Part shown: piece by piece, positions 11,701 through 23,700 of the stretch
Position numbering within the stretch: position 1 is the first letter of the stretch
Layout of the letters: each line of letters begins with the position of its first letter
Source: Phoronis australis
Lineage: Eukaryota; Phoronida; Phoronidae
NCBI GenBank assembly: GCA_002633005.1
Contig: NMRA01000062.1
Span: forward strand, 917,981-981,980
Direction of reading: 5' to 3'
Length of the DNA stretch: 64,000 nt
Notes under the pieces: model-generated
Database searches by the model: none
Told to the model about the DNA's origin: nothing
Seen by the model: the letters and a program-made list of their open reading frames with translations, nothing else
Made by a program: the position numbers and the translations under genes

Positions 11701-14700
11701 GCTAATGCATCAATGGCGTCCCACTTGAGGGATGAAAGCAAAATTCAATTATAAACGTATTCTCTCTGTGTCATAGATTGGATGGTTCTTGGCGGTTAAT
11801 CTTTCCCTGCTGTATTTGTCTGACTCGCTTAACGCGTCGATCACGTTTGCCCGTTTGCCACACCTTGTAATGAGTTTTCAAATATTGTACTCTAAAGTTT
11901 TGCGGTAGTCGAGGGTTGTGGGCATTATTTTGTTTCTTAGAACTGGATGCGAAAGTTGTTTTTAATATCTGTCAATAGGCCAAAACTGGCTTTTTCTTTC
12001 CTCTTAATTAAATGTGCAATATAACAGGTTTCTGCCTAAAACTAACTTTTGACTTAAGACACCCAGCTTTAGAATTCCAACCTCAACTCGTTCCTTACAC
12101 AACTACATGTAAAACGATTCTTGGTTTGAGAAGAATTGACAGTGCGATATTTCTTTCTTAATCATACAATGACCTCGCCACGTGGTCACGCTCACTTTAA
12201 TTAGTGCGACTTAAACCAATAATTCGCTTTTAATTTGATTAAGCAACTGGTCGAGACTAATGGTTTAGCAGCTAGTGGAAAAGATTTTAAAAAAAGACGG
12301 GACTATAGCATCTTCAAAACAAATTTTGGTATTTTGTGCAGTATTGTTTGTAATACGTAGCTGTTACATTTCTTTAAACAAGGTTGGGGTTACTTCTTCA
12401 ATCGTTAGCAAAACAACTCAGCAAGTGAACAATTTTCAAAGTTGTTTTAAAAGACAACGTTCCTGAAAGCAATACTGTCAAAGTAAAATCAGATTTGTCT
12501 ACAGAGAACAATTCATATTTTTAAGTGCCACCTAAAGATAGTAAACCAAAAGACTACAGCAAGACGGTCTGTGACGTGAACAACGCTAACGAGATCGATC
12601 CAACAAAAACCGGTCGTCTTACTGCCGTTGTCTCACCCGATTGCGAAAAGTTAAAGGCAACACAGATTGACTACACTGACAAAGTGATCAAAAACGCTGA
12701 CTGTGTCAAACAGATTCAGCGTACGTGGAAACTAGTCGATGGCTGTGCACATACCGTGACACACGTGCAGAATATTCAACTGTCTGTAATCAAACCTAGC
12801 GCTACAGTTCCGAAGACAGGCGAGCTGGTCTGCTCAAAGGTTGACGAAGTAAAATCTGTTGCGGGCCTTCAACCAAAGCTTAGCAACCCCTGTCCACAAA
12901 ATAAAGTCACGGTTGTTGACACCACATCCGCCGCCAAATATGCCGCGGCTTGCTCTGGCCAGACGGTACAAAGGACGTGGGAGGTGCGAGAGTCCTGCGG
13001 AAGAGTTAGTTCAATTTCTCAAAATGTGTTGGCGAAAGCCAAAGGTAATAATTGCTTGTAACATCACATGGACTAGCCTTGAGTTTTTGAATGATGACGT
13101 ATTGCAATTATCAATTGGAATGACTTTACCTAACGGAGTAGTGTGCAAGACCAGCATGTGGTTTTCTGACAGAAATCACGGGCTTACTGACACTTGAAAT
13201 CAGATTTTACAATTCACAAGGTGCCGATAAAAATTATGTTGAATCAAGATAAAAAGTGCGAGAATATTATATAGAAGTCAATGTGCATTTACCACATGTG
13301 AAGGCGAGACACTCTCATTAGATTAAAAGAAGCAGAAGGACTGTACTTATTCGAAATGATGTTTTTAGCTCTAACATTTCAAGAACAACTTGATCAAAAT
13401 TTCAGTAAGTACATAGTACCAAGCCTTTGGATAATGTCCACGTACACTTTAATCCACTAAACTACTTATCAAGTGAACAATTTTAAAGTTGTCTGAAAAA
13501 GCAATATTTCAGAAAGCAATAGTATCAAAGTAAAATAAGATTTGTCTGTAGGGAATAATTCATATTTTTAAGTGCCACCTAAAGATAGTAAACCGAAAGA
13601 CTACAGCAAGACGGTCTGTGACGTGAACAACGCTAACGAGATCGATCCAACAAAAACTGGCCGTCTTACTGCCGTTGTCTCACCCGATTGCGAAAAGTTA
13701 AAGGCAACAGAGATTGACTACACCGACAAAGTGATCAAAAACGCTGACTGTGTCAAACAGATTCAGCGTACGTGGAAACTAGTCGATGGCTGTGCACATA
13801 CCGTGACGCACGTACAGAATATTCAACTGTCTGTAATCAAACCTAGCGCTACAGTTCCGAAGACAGGCGAGCTGGTCTGCTCGAAGGTTGACGAAGTAAA
13901 ATCTGTTGCGGGCCTTCAACCAAAGCTTAACAACCCCTGTCCACAAAATAAAGTCACGGTTGTTGACACCACATCCGCCGCCAAATATGCCGCGGCTTGC
14001 TCTGGCCAGACGGTACAAAGGACGTGGGAGGTGCGAGAGTCCTGCGGTAGAATAAGTACAATTTCTCAGAACGTATTGGCCAAAGCCAAAGGTGAGACTT
14101 GAGATGACTTAAGTGTGAATCTGATCTAAATGCAGCATATCTCGTTTTAACGAAAAGTAGAAATACGTACATGGTGCAAAAATTGTGTACACGTTGTCGT
14201 TGAAATCGACGACGTATTCGACAAAGGCGACTTTTCGGTCAAACTGCATTTTTAAGATCTTGTGGGCTTCAATCAAACATGTCAGACGAAGAGTTAAGTT
14301 TAAAGTGTGGAACTATACGTGTGTTTCTTTTTTTCAACAGTACCACCAAAAATAACCAAGCCGACGGACTACACAAAAGAAGTTTGCCAACTGAATTTGT
14401 CGTCGGAGATTTCCTCAAGTAAGACAGGATCAATGACAGCTGTTGTGTCTCCCGATTGCGAAAAGATAAGACCAACAAGGATCAACTACATTGATAAAGT
14501 AGTCCAAGACGGAAACTGTCAAAAGGTTTTTGTTTTGTCTTAAGTATAGCTAATTTTGTTTTTTATTACCATGTATGAAACGATCAAATTCTGTCTACAG
14601 TTTTAAACCAAGTAAGTAGGCTAAACTCTTGAAACTAGTCACCTTAAATTTGCAGGTGATTGAACGGACTTGGTCTCTGATTGATGGTTGCGGACACACA

Positions 14701-17700
14701 GACCGTCACGTGCAAAAGATAACTCTGACCGTCCCGTCACCAACAGTGCAAGTTCAGGCTACAGCAGAGATGGAATGTGACAGTGTCTCGGAGGCTATTT
14801 CCAACAACGCTTTCCAGCCCAAGGTAAATATCCATAGAGCCTGTTTTCAACTGTATACGTTAAAGTTCTTCTCGTCGTTTATCAAAGGGTTTTGGCTAAG
14901 ACTTCCAAGAAATTTGGTCAATCCTTTTCTGTGCAATAAAGCGGAACAGGTCGTGTTAGGTGGTTGATAGTGCTTGTACTGAAAGCTTTCTACAGCATCA
15001 GCAATATTCCCACAAATTTGGTTTATCGCCGCTAATCAAGTTCTTGAACACGAATTCTTTCTTCATCTGTCCTAACCAGATTCTAAGAAATCCTTGCGCG
15101 GGCAACTCCCTTACTATAACAGAAACAACAGCGTCGGCTCTGTTGCGCGGCGAATGCAAAGATCAGGTTATCACGCGCACGTGGACAGTGAAAGAAGCTT
15201 GTGGAAGGACAAACACACTCACACAGAAACTCACCTTGAAAGAAAGGGGTAGGTACTGTCTTAAATCTCACTATTCGACCGTCCCTTAGGATTCCTTCTG
15301 TTTGTACATTCCCTATTTTATATCGATTGATTGGTTTATTTATTTAACAACGGCGGTCCACAAAACAATACAATGCAATACAAAACAATATAACATAATA
15401 CAACATGCTAACAAAGACATACATTTAGACAGATAAAGTAAACAAATATCCAAGTATTAGATATTTGATGTAGGAAAGGCACGAAGAATTTAAAGACATC
15501 TTTCTATTATGGTCCGCTTTGGACATCCAGGTGCCTTCTTTGTAATCTGCGCTGCGACTCTGATACATTTTTGCTCCTCTACGCGGTCACTATATTTTTC
15601 AAAATTTTGCGGTCGTCGCATCTTAGCACCACAATTCTTAGTACAGAAAACAAGGAGGACACCTTGTGGCTAAATAAAAATCAGAGTCCTGATTTGAATC
15701 TTGTTTGCTTATTGGATAATCCAGCACTGGTCAACATCCCAAGAAACACAAATGAAAGTCTGTCACAACTGAAAACATTTCTTGAGGTAAAAGGCTTGTA
15801 TGTTGGTTACCAAAGATGGATGTTCTTAAATAACCTTTTAAGTAAAATTGATGACTCATAAAGCTATACATATTACATTTCATTTTAAATCTTTGATGAT
15901 CACCACATCTTATCATGCGCACATGAAACCTGCAAATTATGTTTCTTTGTTCTATTTGCTGGGATTTTATGTTGAGGCCTTTTACAGGGCATTTAAACCT
16001 CAATGTCCGTGAGCCGCTCGTGCTTGACGCGCTTACAATTCCTCTCTCACGCACCCTGTTCGCCAATCGCTGACACATTTCTCCCCTCGCTAAGCACTTT
16101 TCTCATCTCGCGGACGGACTAACCAAGGTCCCGTGCATTATTCCCTGCATGCGGTGCCACGGCAAATTAACTCGGCGATTGAACCGCAGTACTAGTCTGG
16201 TAGCCACCCATAGGGTCCCAATGGGGCCTCTAGAAATTCTTGTTTTTTAATTCTTTTAGGTTAAGGTGGTCACCCTGAAGCATTTTAGTTGGGTTGTAAT
16301 TATGACAACCTATAGCAAATTAAGGCCGCCATTATGGAAAATTCTGTTTTGCTTATAACTTCCTCAACAAGTACCACAGGTAGATTGTTTTGATATTTCA
16401 ACCCATGTTTTCAAGGGTACTTAATTCAATGGAGCTAGTTTACTGGTGGATAAATTGCGAACTTGTATAATTTATGCAAATTAAGGCCGCCATTATTCAA
16501 AAACCTACTGGTGCTTATAACTGGAATAAAAAGTACCACAGATAAATTGTTATATTCACTGATCATAGAAACATGCGTCAAGACATCAAACTAACCTACC
16601 TGCAATAATTGGCATGGAAGTTACAAGCAAAAACAGAATATTGCGTGATGACGAATTTAATTGCATATTAAAAAATGTTCAATGTTGTCAAAATTACAAC
16701 TAAAATGCTTCAGGAGGGGCATCTAAACGTGAAACAGCTGAAGAACCTTATACTACCAACGATTTCCGGTTACTAGATTATACTGCTTTAGTTGCTGTTC
16801 CGTTTTTTTCAATAACATCGTACAGTCAAATAAAAATAGTTACTACGTACATGTATAGAGAATGTTATCCATTGTTTCAAATTCTGTTGCAAAAGTCGTC
16901 GATACTTTGCCAGTATCCATATTCACAGGATCACGTGGTATGAGAACAACCGACATGTATTATTGAGTGCGAAATGAGTTCCAAAGCATATTTACTGCAT
17001 TCTTGGCTAACACTGTCTATGACCACTTCATTTGTTTTTGTTTTCATTTGTATTGCTTAAAGGCTATAGTTGTGAAACGACTCGGTTGAAAACGACTGAT
17101 ATAAACTAAAATAGCCGGGAATGTGATCACAGATAAAGCTTTATAGAGTTATTTGGAGAACGTCATGTAAGAATAGAACGTGTTTCGCGAGCAGGGAATA
17201 ATGTGCGGAAGCAGGACTTACACTGTACTAATCATTTCGCCTACAAAGAAATGTGTCCACGAGTAAGTGGTGCGGGGGGATTATGCGTCCGCGAGAGGAG
17301 AATGGGGTGAATCAGAGAAGAAGTCTGTTCCCAGGCAGGCCCGAGCGGTGCGCGGCATGCAAGTCTAGGCGCCTTCTTTTAGCCTAAGGAAATCCCCCGT
17401 CGAGAAGTCGGAAATCATAAGTTTTGACAGGCGAGCTCTCGGGCTAAAATCCCAAAGCACGCTGTTGCATCTAATCCAATAAAGAAATAAAGTTGGTAAA
17501 TTTCGCTCTCAAAAATCACGTTCAGTTTGTGAAAATACGTCAATCCCCAACGCACAGTCTGCGCATAGCTTTCGTGCAGAAAATAAGATTATGTTACCAT
17601 CAAGGATATTCGAAATATAGATTCCTAGGCCTATTATCAATCATAAAAAGGTATTAAGGTAATTCAAACCTTCGTAATGAAGGTGGCCTGTATGTGAAAC

Positions 17701-20700
17701 GAATGTGTCACTTAAACCTTTGCGCCAAGTGGAGAGATCTCCTAGGGATCAACAAACTTGTTTAAAGTTGATCAACAATAAGAAAACTGCATGGCAGTTG
17801 TTACATGTTTAATCGATATACGTTGGGTTTCTCCTTGGATATAAATTTACTACTTGGTAAGCATAATATTTATTTAGCTGTCTGTCACTGCTTCATTTGT
17901 TCATTTTACAGGATGTTTTGCGCGCGTTGCTGACATCGTTTTTGCACTGGACGATTCGGGCAGCTTAAATGATGACGACTTCATCAAGATGAAGGAATTT
18001 CTCATCAACGTCGTCAAAGCTTTTGATATCGGCTTCGACAAGACACGAGTGGGGGTGCTTACTTACAACGATGGACCAATACCTCAATTTGAGCTGAACA
18101 GCTACTTTACCAAAGGCAAATTAATGGGTGCCATAGACAGGATTAAGTACGCAGACTTGACACAGTCGCATTTTGTTCGCTAACTGCTACCCAGTTCAAC
18201 TACGTGAGCACACACGCCCCTCTCTGACGTAATGCGTTTTTAGTATTTTTTACTTAAATGTTTCACGTACGTTGCTTCACTTATCTGCGCAGACAGCGTC
18301 CCTTGTGTACATGTATGAGCGTGTCTTTAATAGTTTGTCTTCTTTCTGACTGTATCATTGTTATTCTTTGTACTTTCATTTGAATAATTAACGCCAGTCT
18401 AAAGCAACTACGTGACACAATCAACGTGTCACGTTTGCAACGGATAAGACACGCTTCACCCAGTGGTGGACATACGTTTTCAGTAAGGAGGTTAGGATTC
18501 TCGTGAATCCGAGGTGCGTTGCGGCGAGCGTAAATGCGGTCACCTTTTCAGCGTGAGTGCCTCCTCGAGTTCATTCCTTGTTAGGGCGTATCTTGAAACG
18601 GACTCGCAAACAAACCACAGCACCCTCCGCAACGGCCCTTACAGGGGCAAAACAAGTATTCGGAAAACGAGCTGTTCGTTTTTTTAAATGAATACATTAC
18701 ATGTTAACTCTATGTTTATTGTGCAAGACGATTTTATTATACAGCAGTCAAATTCAAGTTACAAACGTGTGGAGTGTAATAACATGAAAAGGCATGAGAG
18801 ATGAGATAAAAACGTTGCATGTCGATTCACCTGAGTATCAGTGTTGCGGTATCACAGTATTTTCCCTAATCATACATAAAAAATCAGCTACAGATCTTTG
18901 CTTTTTCCGCGGAGAAGTATAAACCCTTGGAAAGCTTCGTGTTAGGGCTACGACAAGTGTTGTGTGCACTACTGAGACACCGCGCGCACCAGATACAGGA
19001 CACGAAAGGAGTTTGTTCAGGTTAAACTCTGTGGCAACATTTAAACATTTACTGTTTAACGTTTGTGATATCCTTTACGAAGGTTCATCTTTAGCGCAAC
19101 GACACAACTGTTGTGCCAGGATTTTAGGAGTCTAGAGACTTGACAAAACTCATGCTTAACCGTCAGATAACATGCTGTGTCGAAACAGGATATTATCTTT
19201 TACATAAATCGTTTTAGGAAAACATCCGGAGCAACTAAAACTAGCCAGGCCATCGACTACATGAGGAAAACTAGTTTCTCGGTTGGTAATGGTGACAGAG
19301 TTTTGGTAAAAAATGTGGGTATGTAATTAATTTCGTGGCATTTTGTCTTACACTGTAGATTTTCGTAGTAGTATTTCACTTGACGTACATTCTCACCAGT
19401 AGTTTTAAGCCCACCCTTAACGTTACAAAAACATCGTGCATGCTGGGTAAAAGAAAGTTTCAAGTTCATGTTCCTATTCTCTTGTTATCTGCTGACAAAC
19501 TAAGTTATATTGTCGGCCAGATAATGTTTTGCTCCTTTCTTAGTTCGCTAGTTGTCTTGAACTTTTACGTTTTCCTGACTCTAAAAGCATCATTGTCACA
19601 TTTAATCCTGTCCACGTTCGTGATACTCTCTTGTTTATGCGCATACAAACTGCGGAACGGTGCCTGTGAGTGGCGGATTTAGGGGGAGGGGCCAAGAGGG
19701 CCATGCCCATCCCCTAAAATTCTTCCAGATTCCATGTTGCAGTTCGGGGGTACGAATGTCTGAGGGGCAAAATCCTGGCCAATTCTTTGTCCTGCCCTTC
19801 CCTTCCTAACTCAAAATATTGGATCCGCCCCTGTCTCTACCAGGCGTGCCAACCAAGGGCAATTGATGGAGATGGAACCGCATTTTCTTATGCACGTTTC
19901 CTGAACCTTAACACGTACCGTTTCTTGCAGGCATTATTGTGACTGATGGGAAGTCCAGCAGTCGCGTACTAACTGCTCTTCAAGCCCGTCTCGCTAAAGA
20001 AGCCGGGATGATTATTTTTGCCATAGGTAAGTGTAGCACGAATTCGGTAAGTTTTCATTTGTTTGCTACGAAAAACCGGTGTCCGTCCTGGTCCATTCGA
20101 TTTTTTCTCAGAGTCCGATTCACTGGACAAACATTGTGTGTTGTTTCAAATTTTCGACGTACTCACGTTCGTTGCGTAGGTGCACCATTATCTGTTACTG
20201 TTAACTTTTCTCTGTTGAACACAAAACGAACATACTTCGTGACCGTATGCTGCTTCTTTAATTAGGATGTGTTTCAATCTCCAGGCGTTGGGTCTGACGT
20301 TGACGTCAACGAGCTGAATGACATTTCGAGTGATCCCGACTCTTCCTACGTCTTCACCGTGGAGAGTTTCGCGGCCTTGAAGAGCATCCAAAACGAGGTT
20401 GCTATAGGAGCCTGTATAGGTGAGCGGACTAACAGTGAGATTTTAGTTGGCAACAAGATTGATCAAGAAAATAGACCAAGTGCTTCCAAACGAGGACAGA
20501 ACATAGGCTTCCGTAGTAAAGGGAGAGAGCGTATAAAGGACGGGGCACTTCCCTACAAAGCCAGGGAATTATAGATTTAGGTTAAAAAACTACAAAAGAG
20601 CAACTGCATATTTAATGTTCGGGCTTTGTTTAGTTAATTGTAGCAATTATTTGTGTACTAGTTTTTAATTGAGATGCGTTTTAATTAATTATAAACACAT

Positions 20701-23700
20701 GTCAGCGCTGCGTACTCTGGTTCTAATTCTCGAATGTTCATATTTAGCTACCAATCCACCTCCGACTACGGTTAGCACAACACCGCCTACTACTACAGCG
20801 AGACCGACTACCCCCGCCTGTGTCGACCGCGCTGACTGCACCGCCTACGGAGACAACGTGTGCACGGAGTACCCTGAGTGGTCCAGGGAAAACTGTTACG
20901 GCACCTGTTATTGTGAAAGTAAGTTGACAATGAAAACAAGACTACACCTGTACGGCACTCTTGAATTGGCCATAAATCACGGAACTCGTCAAGAGTATCA
21001 TTATCAAAAGAGGGCACAAAAGCGGCATCTAATACTAGGTCTATGGGCCACACCGATTTATTTCTAACATATAATGGTGCGTTAACATTCTTACGTGGTT
21101 ATAGGCTTGCTGTACAAGTTGTACGCATCGCAGTAGCAGCTTTTCACATGCCGTCGCACAGCGTACATGTAGGTGTAGGAACTAATACAAACCTCTTCCC
21201 GTCCACATTGGCGTTAGTATCAATCAGTTGACGCACCAGCAGAAAAGTAAAACTGTTGAAATGATGGCATTTTATACTCTCATTTACAGGCACTTTATAT
21301 GCACGCAGAAATGTTACAGAAGGCAATGGAAAACTGTTGTGTCGCAAAATGTCCAAACCGAGCTAAAGGCGAAGTGAATTTGACAAAACAAAATTTCTCT
21401 TATAAATAAGACTTATGTTCCGTAGGAGACGTGATGTGGCCATCAGGTGGCGTGCAGACCAGACTTAAAAATGTTTGTGAATGATTAAAATTTCTGTTGT
21501 TCACCTTACTGTGTTTGAAACTTAAGAATTCTTACAAATTGAAAAATATTAGTATCCAATGGTGACGTGTTCACAAAACTGCCAAGATTCTTCAGAGGTG
21601 CTGAACAAGTCCTTGCCAACTTTATTGATACCCAATTTCCTTATAGTTTTGAATATTTGGAAATGTGTGCACGCTTAAGTATATATTATAATCAAATTGA
21701 AGATTTAGATCAAAGGCCTAATTACCAAGGAACTACATGTACTGGTGTATATTAACAGAAATAAAACGATAAACTTTTCACGATAACATTCATGTTTGGA
21801 TATATACACTCCCAGACGTTTCGTTGAACTTCAGTCAAGCATCATCAGTGACAATAGGTACAACTAGTGGTTTCACAGCACGCCAAAGTTCAGCGAAACG
21901 TCTAACATTGAATGAATGAATATGTCCGAATATGAATGTTCTCGCGAAAAGTTTTATCGGTTTATTTACTTGTATTTATGTTAAGGGTCAAAAACTGATG
22001 TTGTACAACTCAATGCACGTGACACCTCCTGCCTTTCAGGCACCCCTCCTCCGTCCACGACTACAACAAAGCCGTGCGTCGACGTTCTACCTAACTGTCA
22101 GCTCTATCTGAAGTCGTACTGTACGGAGTTTCGGGCGTGGGCTCAGGGAAATTGCGCCAAGTATTGCGGTTTGTGTAAGTATTCTCAAAACAGCGGGCGA
22201 GATTAGTTATCGCTGGTAATTGTTTATTTTGGGTATCAAGGAGCCAACATTTAAAAATGGAAAAAGTAGTTCTTATTTTGTGCAAAATAAATGAAGAATT
22301 ACCATATAATTACGTGAACTTCGTAAAATTCCATATTCGTAAACCATGTCTTCCATTGTTTTACGTGTTGAGAACTGGTACATGTTTTATATGAGGTGTT
22401 GTCATAGGTAAAGATGCTGAACAGTCGTAATGTAATTACTGGTCACCCCACTGAGTGTTCACATATTTTGACTGTGATGTGCAAAGAACAACATAATTAA
22501 GACACGTCATGTCTGTGAACAAAGATTGAACACTTCTCAACCAGGCGTATAAGAATAAAACACCTTTGCAATAAACCGTATTTTTTACACTGACCAACGC
22601 TCCAGTAGCTTTTCATGAAAAAATCCAGGTTGTCAGGGGCGCTCCCATCCGGGCACAAGAAACAATAAACCGACTGTGAATAAAACACGAGACAAGATTC
22701 ATTGCGTATTAACAATAAAGAGACATAACCTGCGTCAAATTGGCAAAAATATTATTTTAAAAAATGGCGGTCTCGCGCCAGCAACATTTTGTTAAATTTA
22801 AGTCTTACAGTCAAAAATTTCAATCGTCCAGGATTCCAAAAATAAATAACTTTAAAACAATGGTAATCACATCATTTTTGGCCAAAGTACGATTAGAAAA
22901 CGGACAATTGCCGCACAAATAAAGAAGTTCATGTTAACACAATGTTTCGTCTTATTCAACAAGACATCGCAACAAGTGTCGATATTCTTTCAAGTCATAT
23001 CCATGTGGTGAAATGAGATTGAGAGATACAGGGAAAGTAAGTAGGTCATTACCATAGCTGCAGGGTCACTGAGCTTACTTTCCCTGTATCTCTCACTCTC
23101 ATTTTACCACATGGATGTGACTTAAAAGAATATCGACACTTGTTGTGCTACTGTACATATCCTGATGATGTCTTGTTGAATAACTTGAAGACGAAACGTT
23201 GAGTTTACATGAACTTCTTTATTTGTGCGGCAATCGTCCGTTTCTTAAAACAATGGAGGTTTTAAAAGATTTTTTGACGGAATGTGTCAGGGTTCTCCTT
23301 GAAAGTTCAAAATAACATCAAATTTCCTTGTTATGAAACTCTAGTGATACCCAATCAGGTATTGCTGACAGTGACTATCACCTGGAAGTAATGTTATATT
23401 CCAAGTTATTAACTTAAGATTATCGCAAACCTTATTTAGTTGCCTCCATTCTAACTTGTATATCAAAAACTAAGCTTTGTCAACAAGTAAAAGTATATAT
23501 TTTCTGAAAGAAAACAAATCAGGGGAAATAAAATTATGTTTCGTATTTATGTACCATTATTATTATTACGTTAACACCTTTTAAGTAAAAATTTCATTTT
23601 TAAGAAAGGTGCATTCATAGCAAAATAACGGCTCGGTCAATTTTAATGAAACCTTTTTGAAATGTAAACTTCATCAGTTACCTCAAAAACGCTGTTAGGA

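Larger units (their letters stand above)
8168..14091 (+). repeat. tandem exon-intron duplication array in gene 1
   Basis: Five 519-nt exons and most of their introns are copies of one block. Exon-to-exon spacings are 1204, 1294, 1860 and 1047 nt. Introns share recognisable segments, such as AAAATTGACAG near 8860, 10130 and a variant near 12130, and ATTCATATTTTTAAGT before exons 10-12. The high identity of both exons and introns points to recent unequal crossing-over or gene conversion. Confidence 0.85.

Noticed and set aside
8476-14172. Short minus-strand and second-frame open frames in gene 1 repeat exons
   Set aside because: The same frames reappear in each duplicated exon, opposite the Cys-conserved coding frame; no independent start or splice support.
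17989-18183. Independent small gene ending at the stop at 18181
   Set aside because: The frame is the VWA exon read through into the intron; the donor at 18146 restores a full VWA domain with exon 17.
21567-21755. 62-codon frame in intron 20 next to the foldback
   Set aside because: Could be a retroelement remnant, but shows no recognisable motif and lies within an intron; insufficient support.
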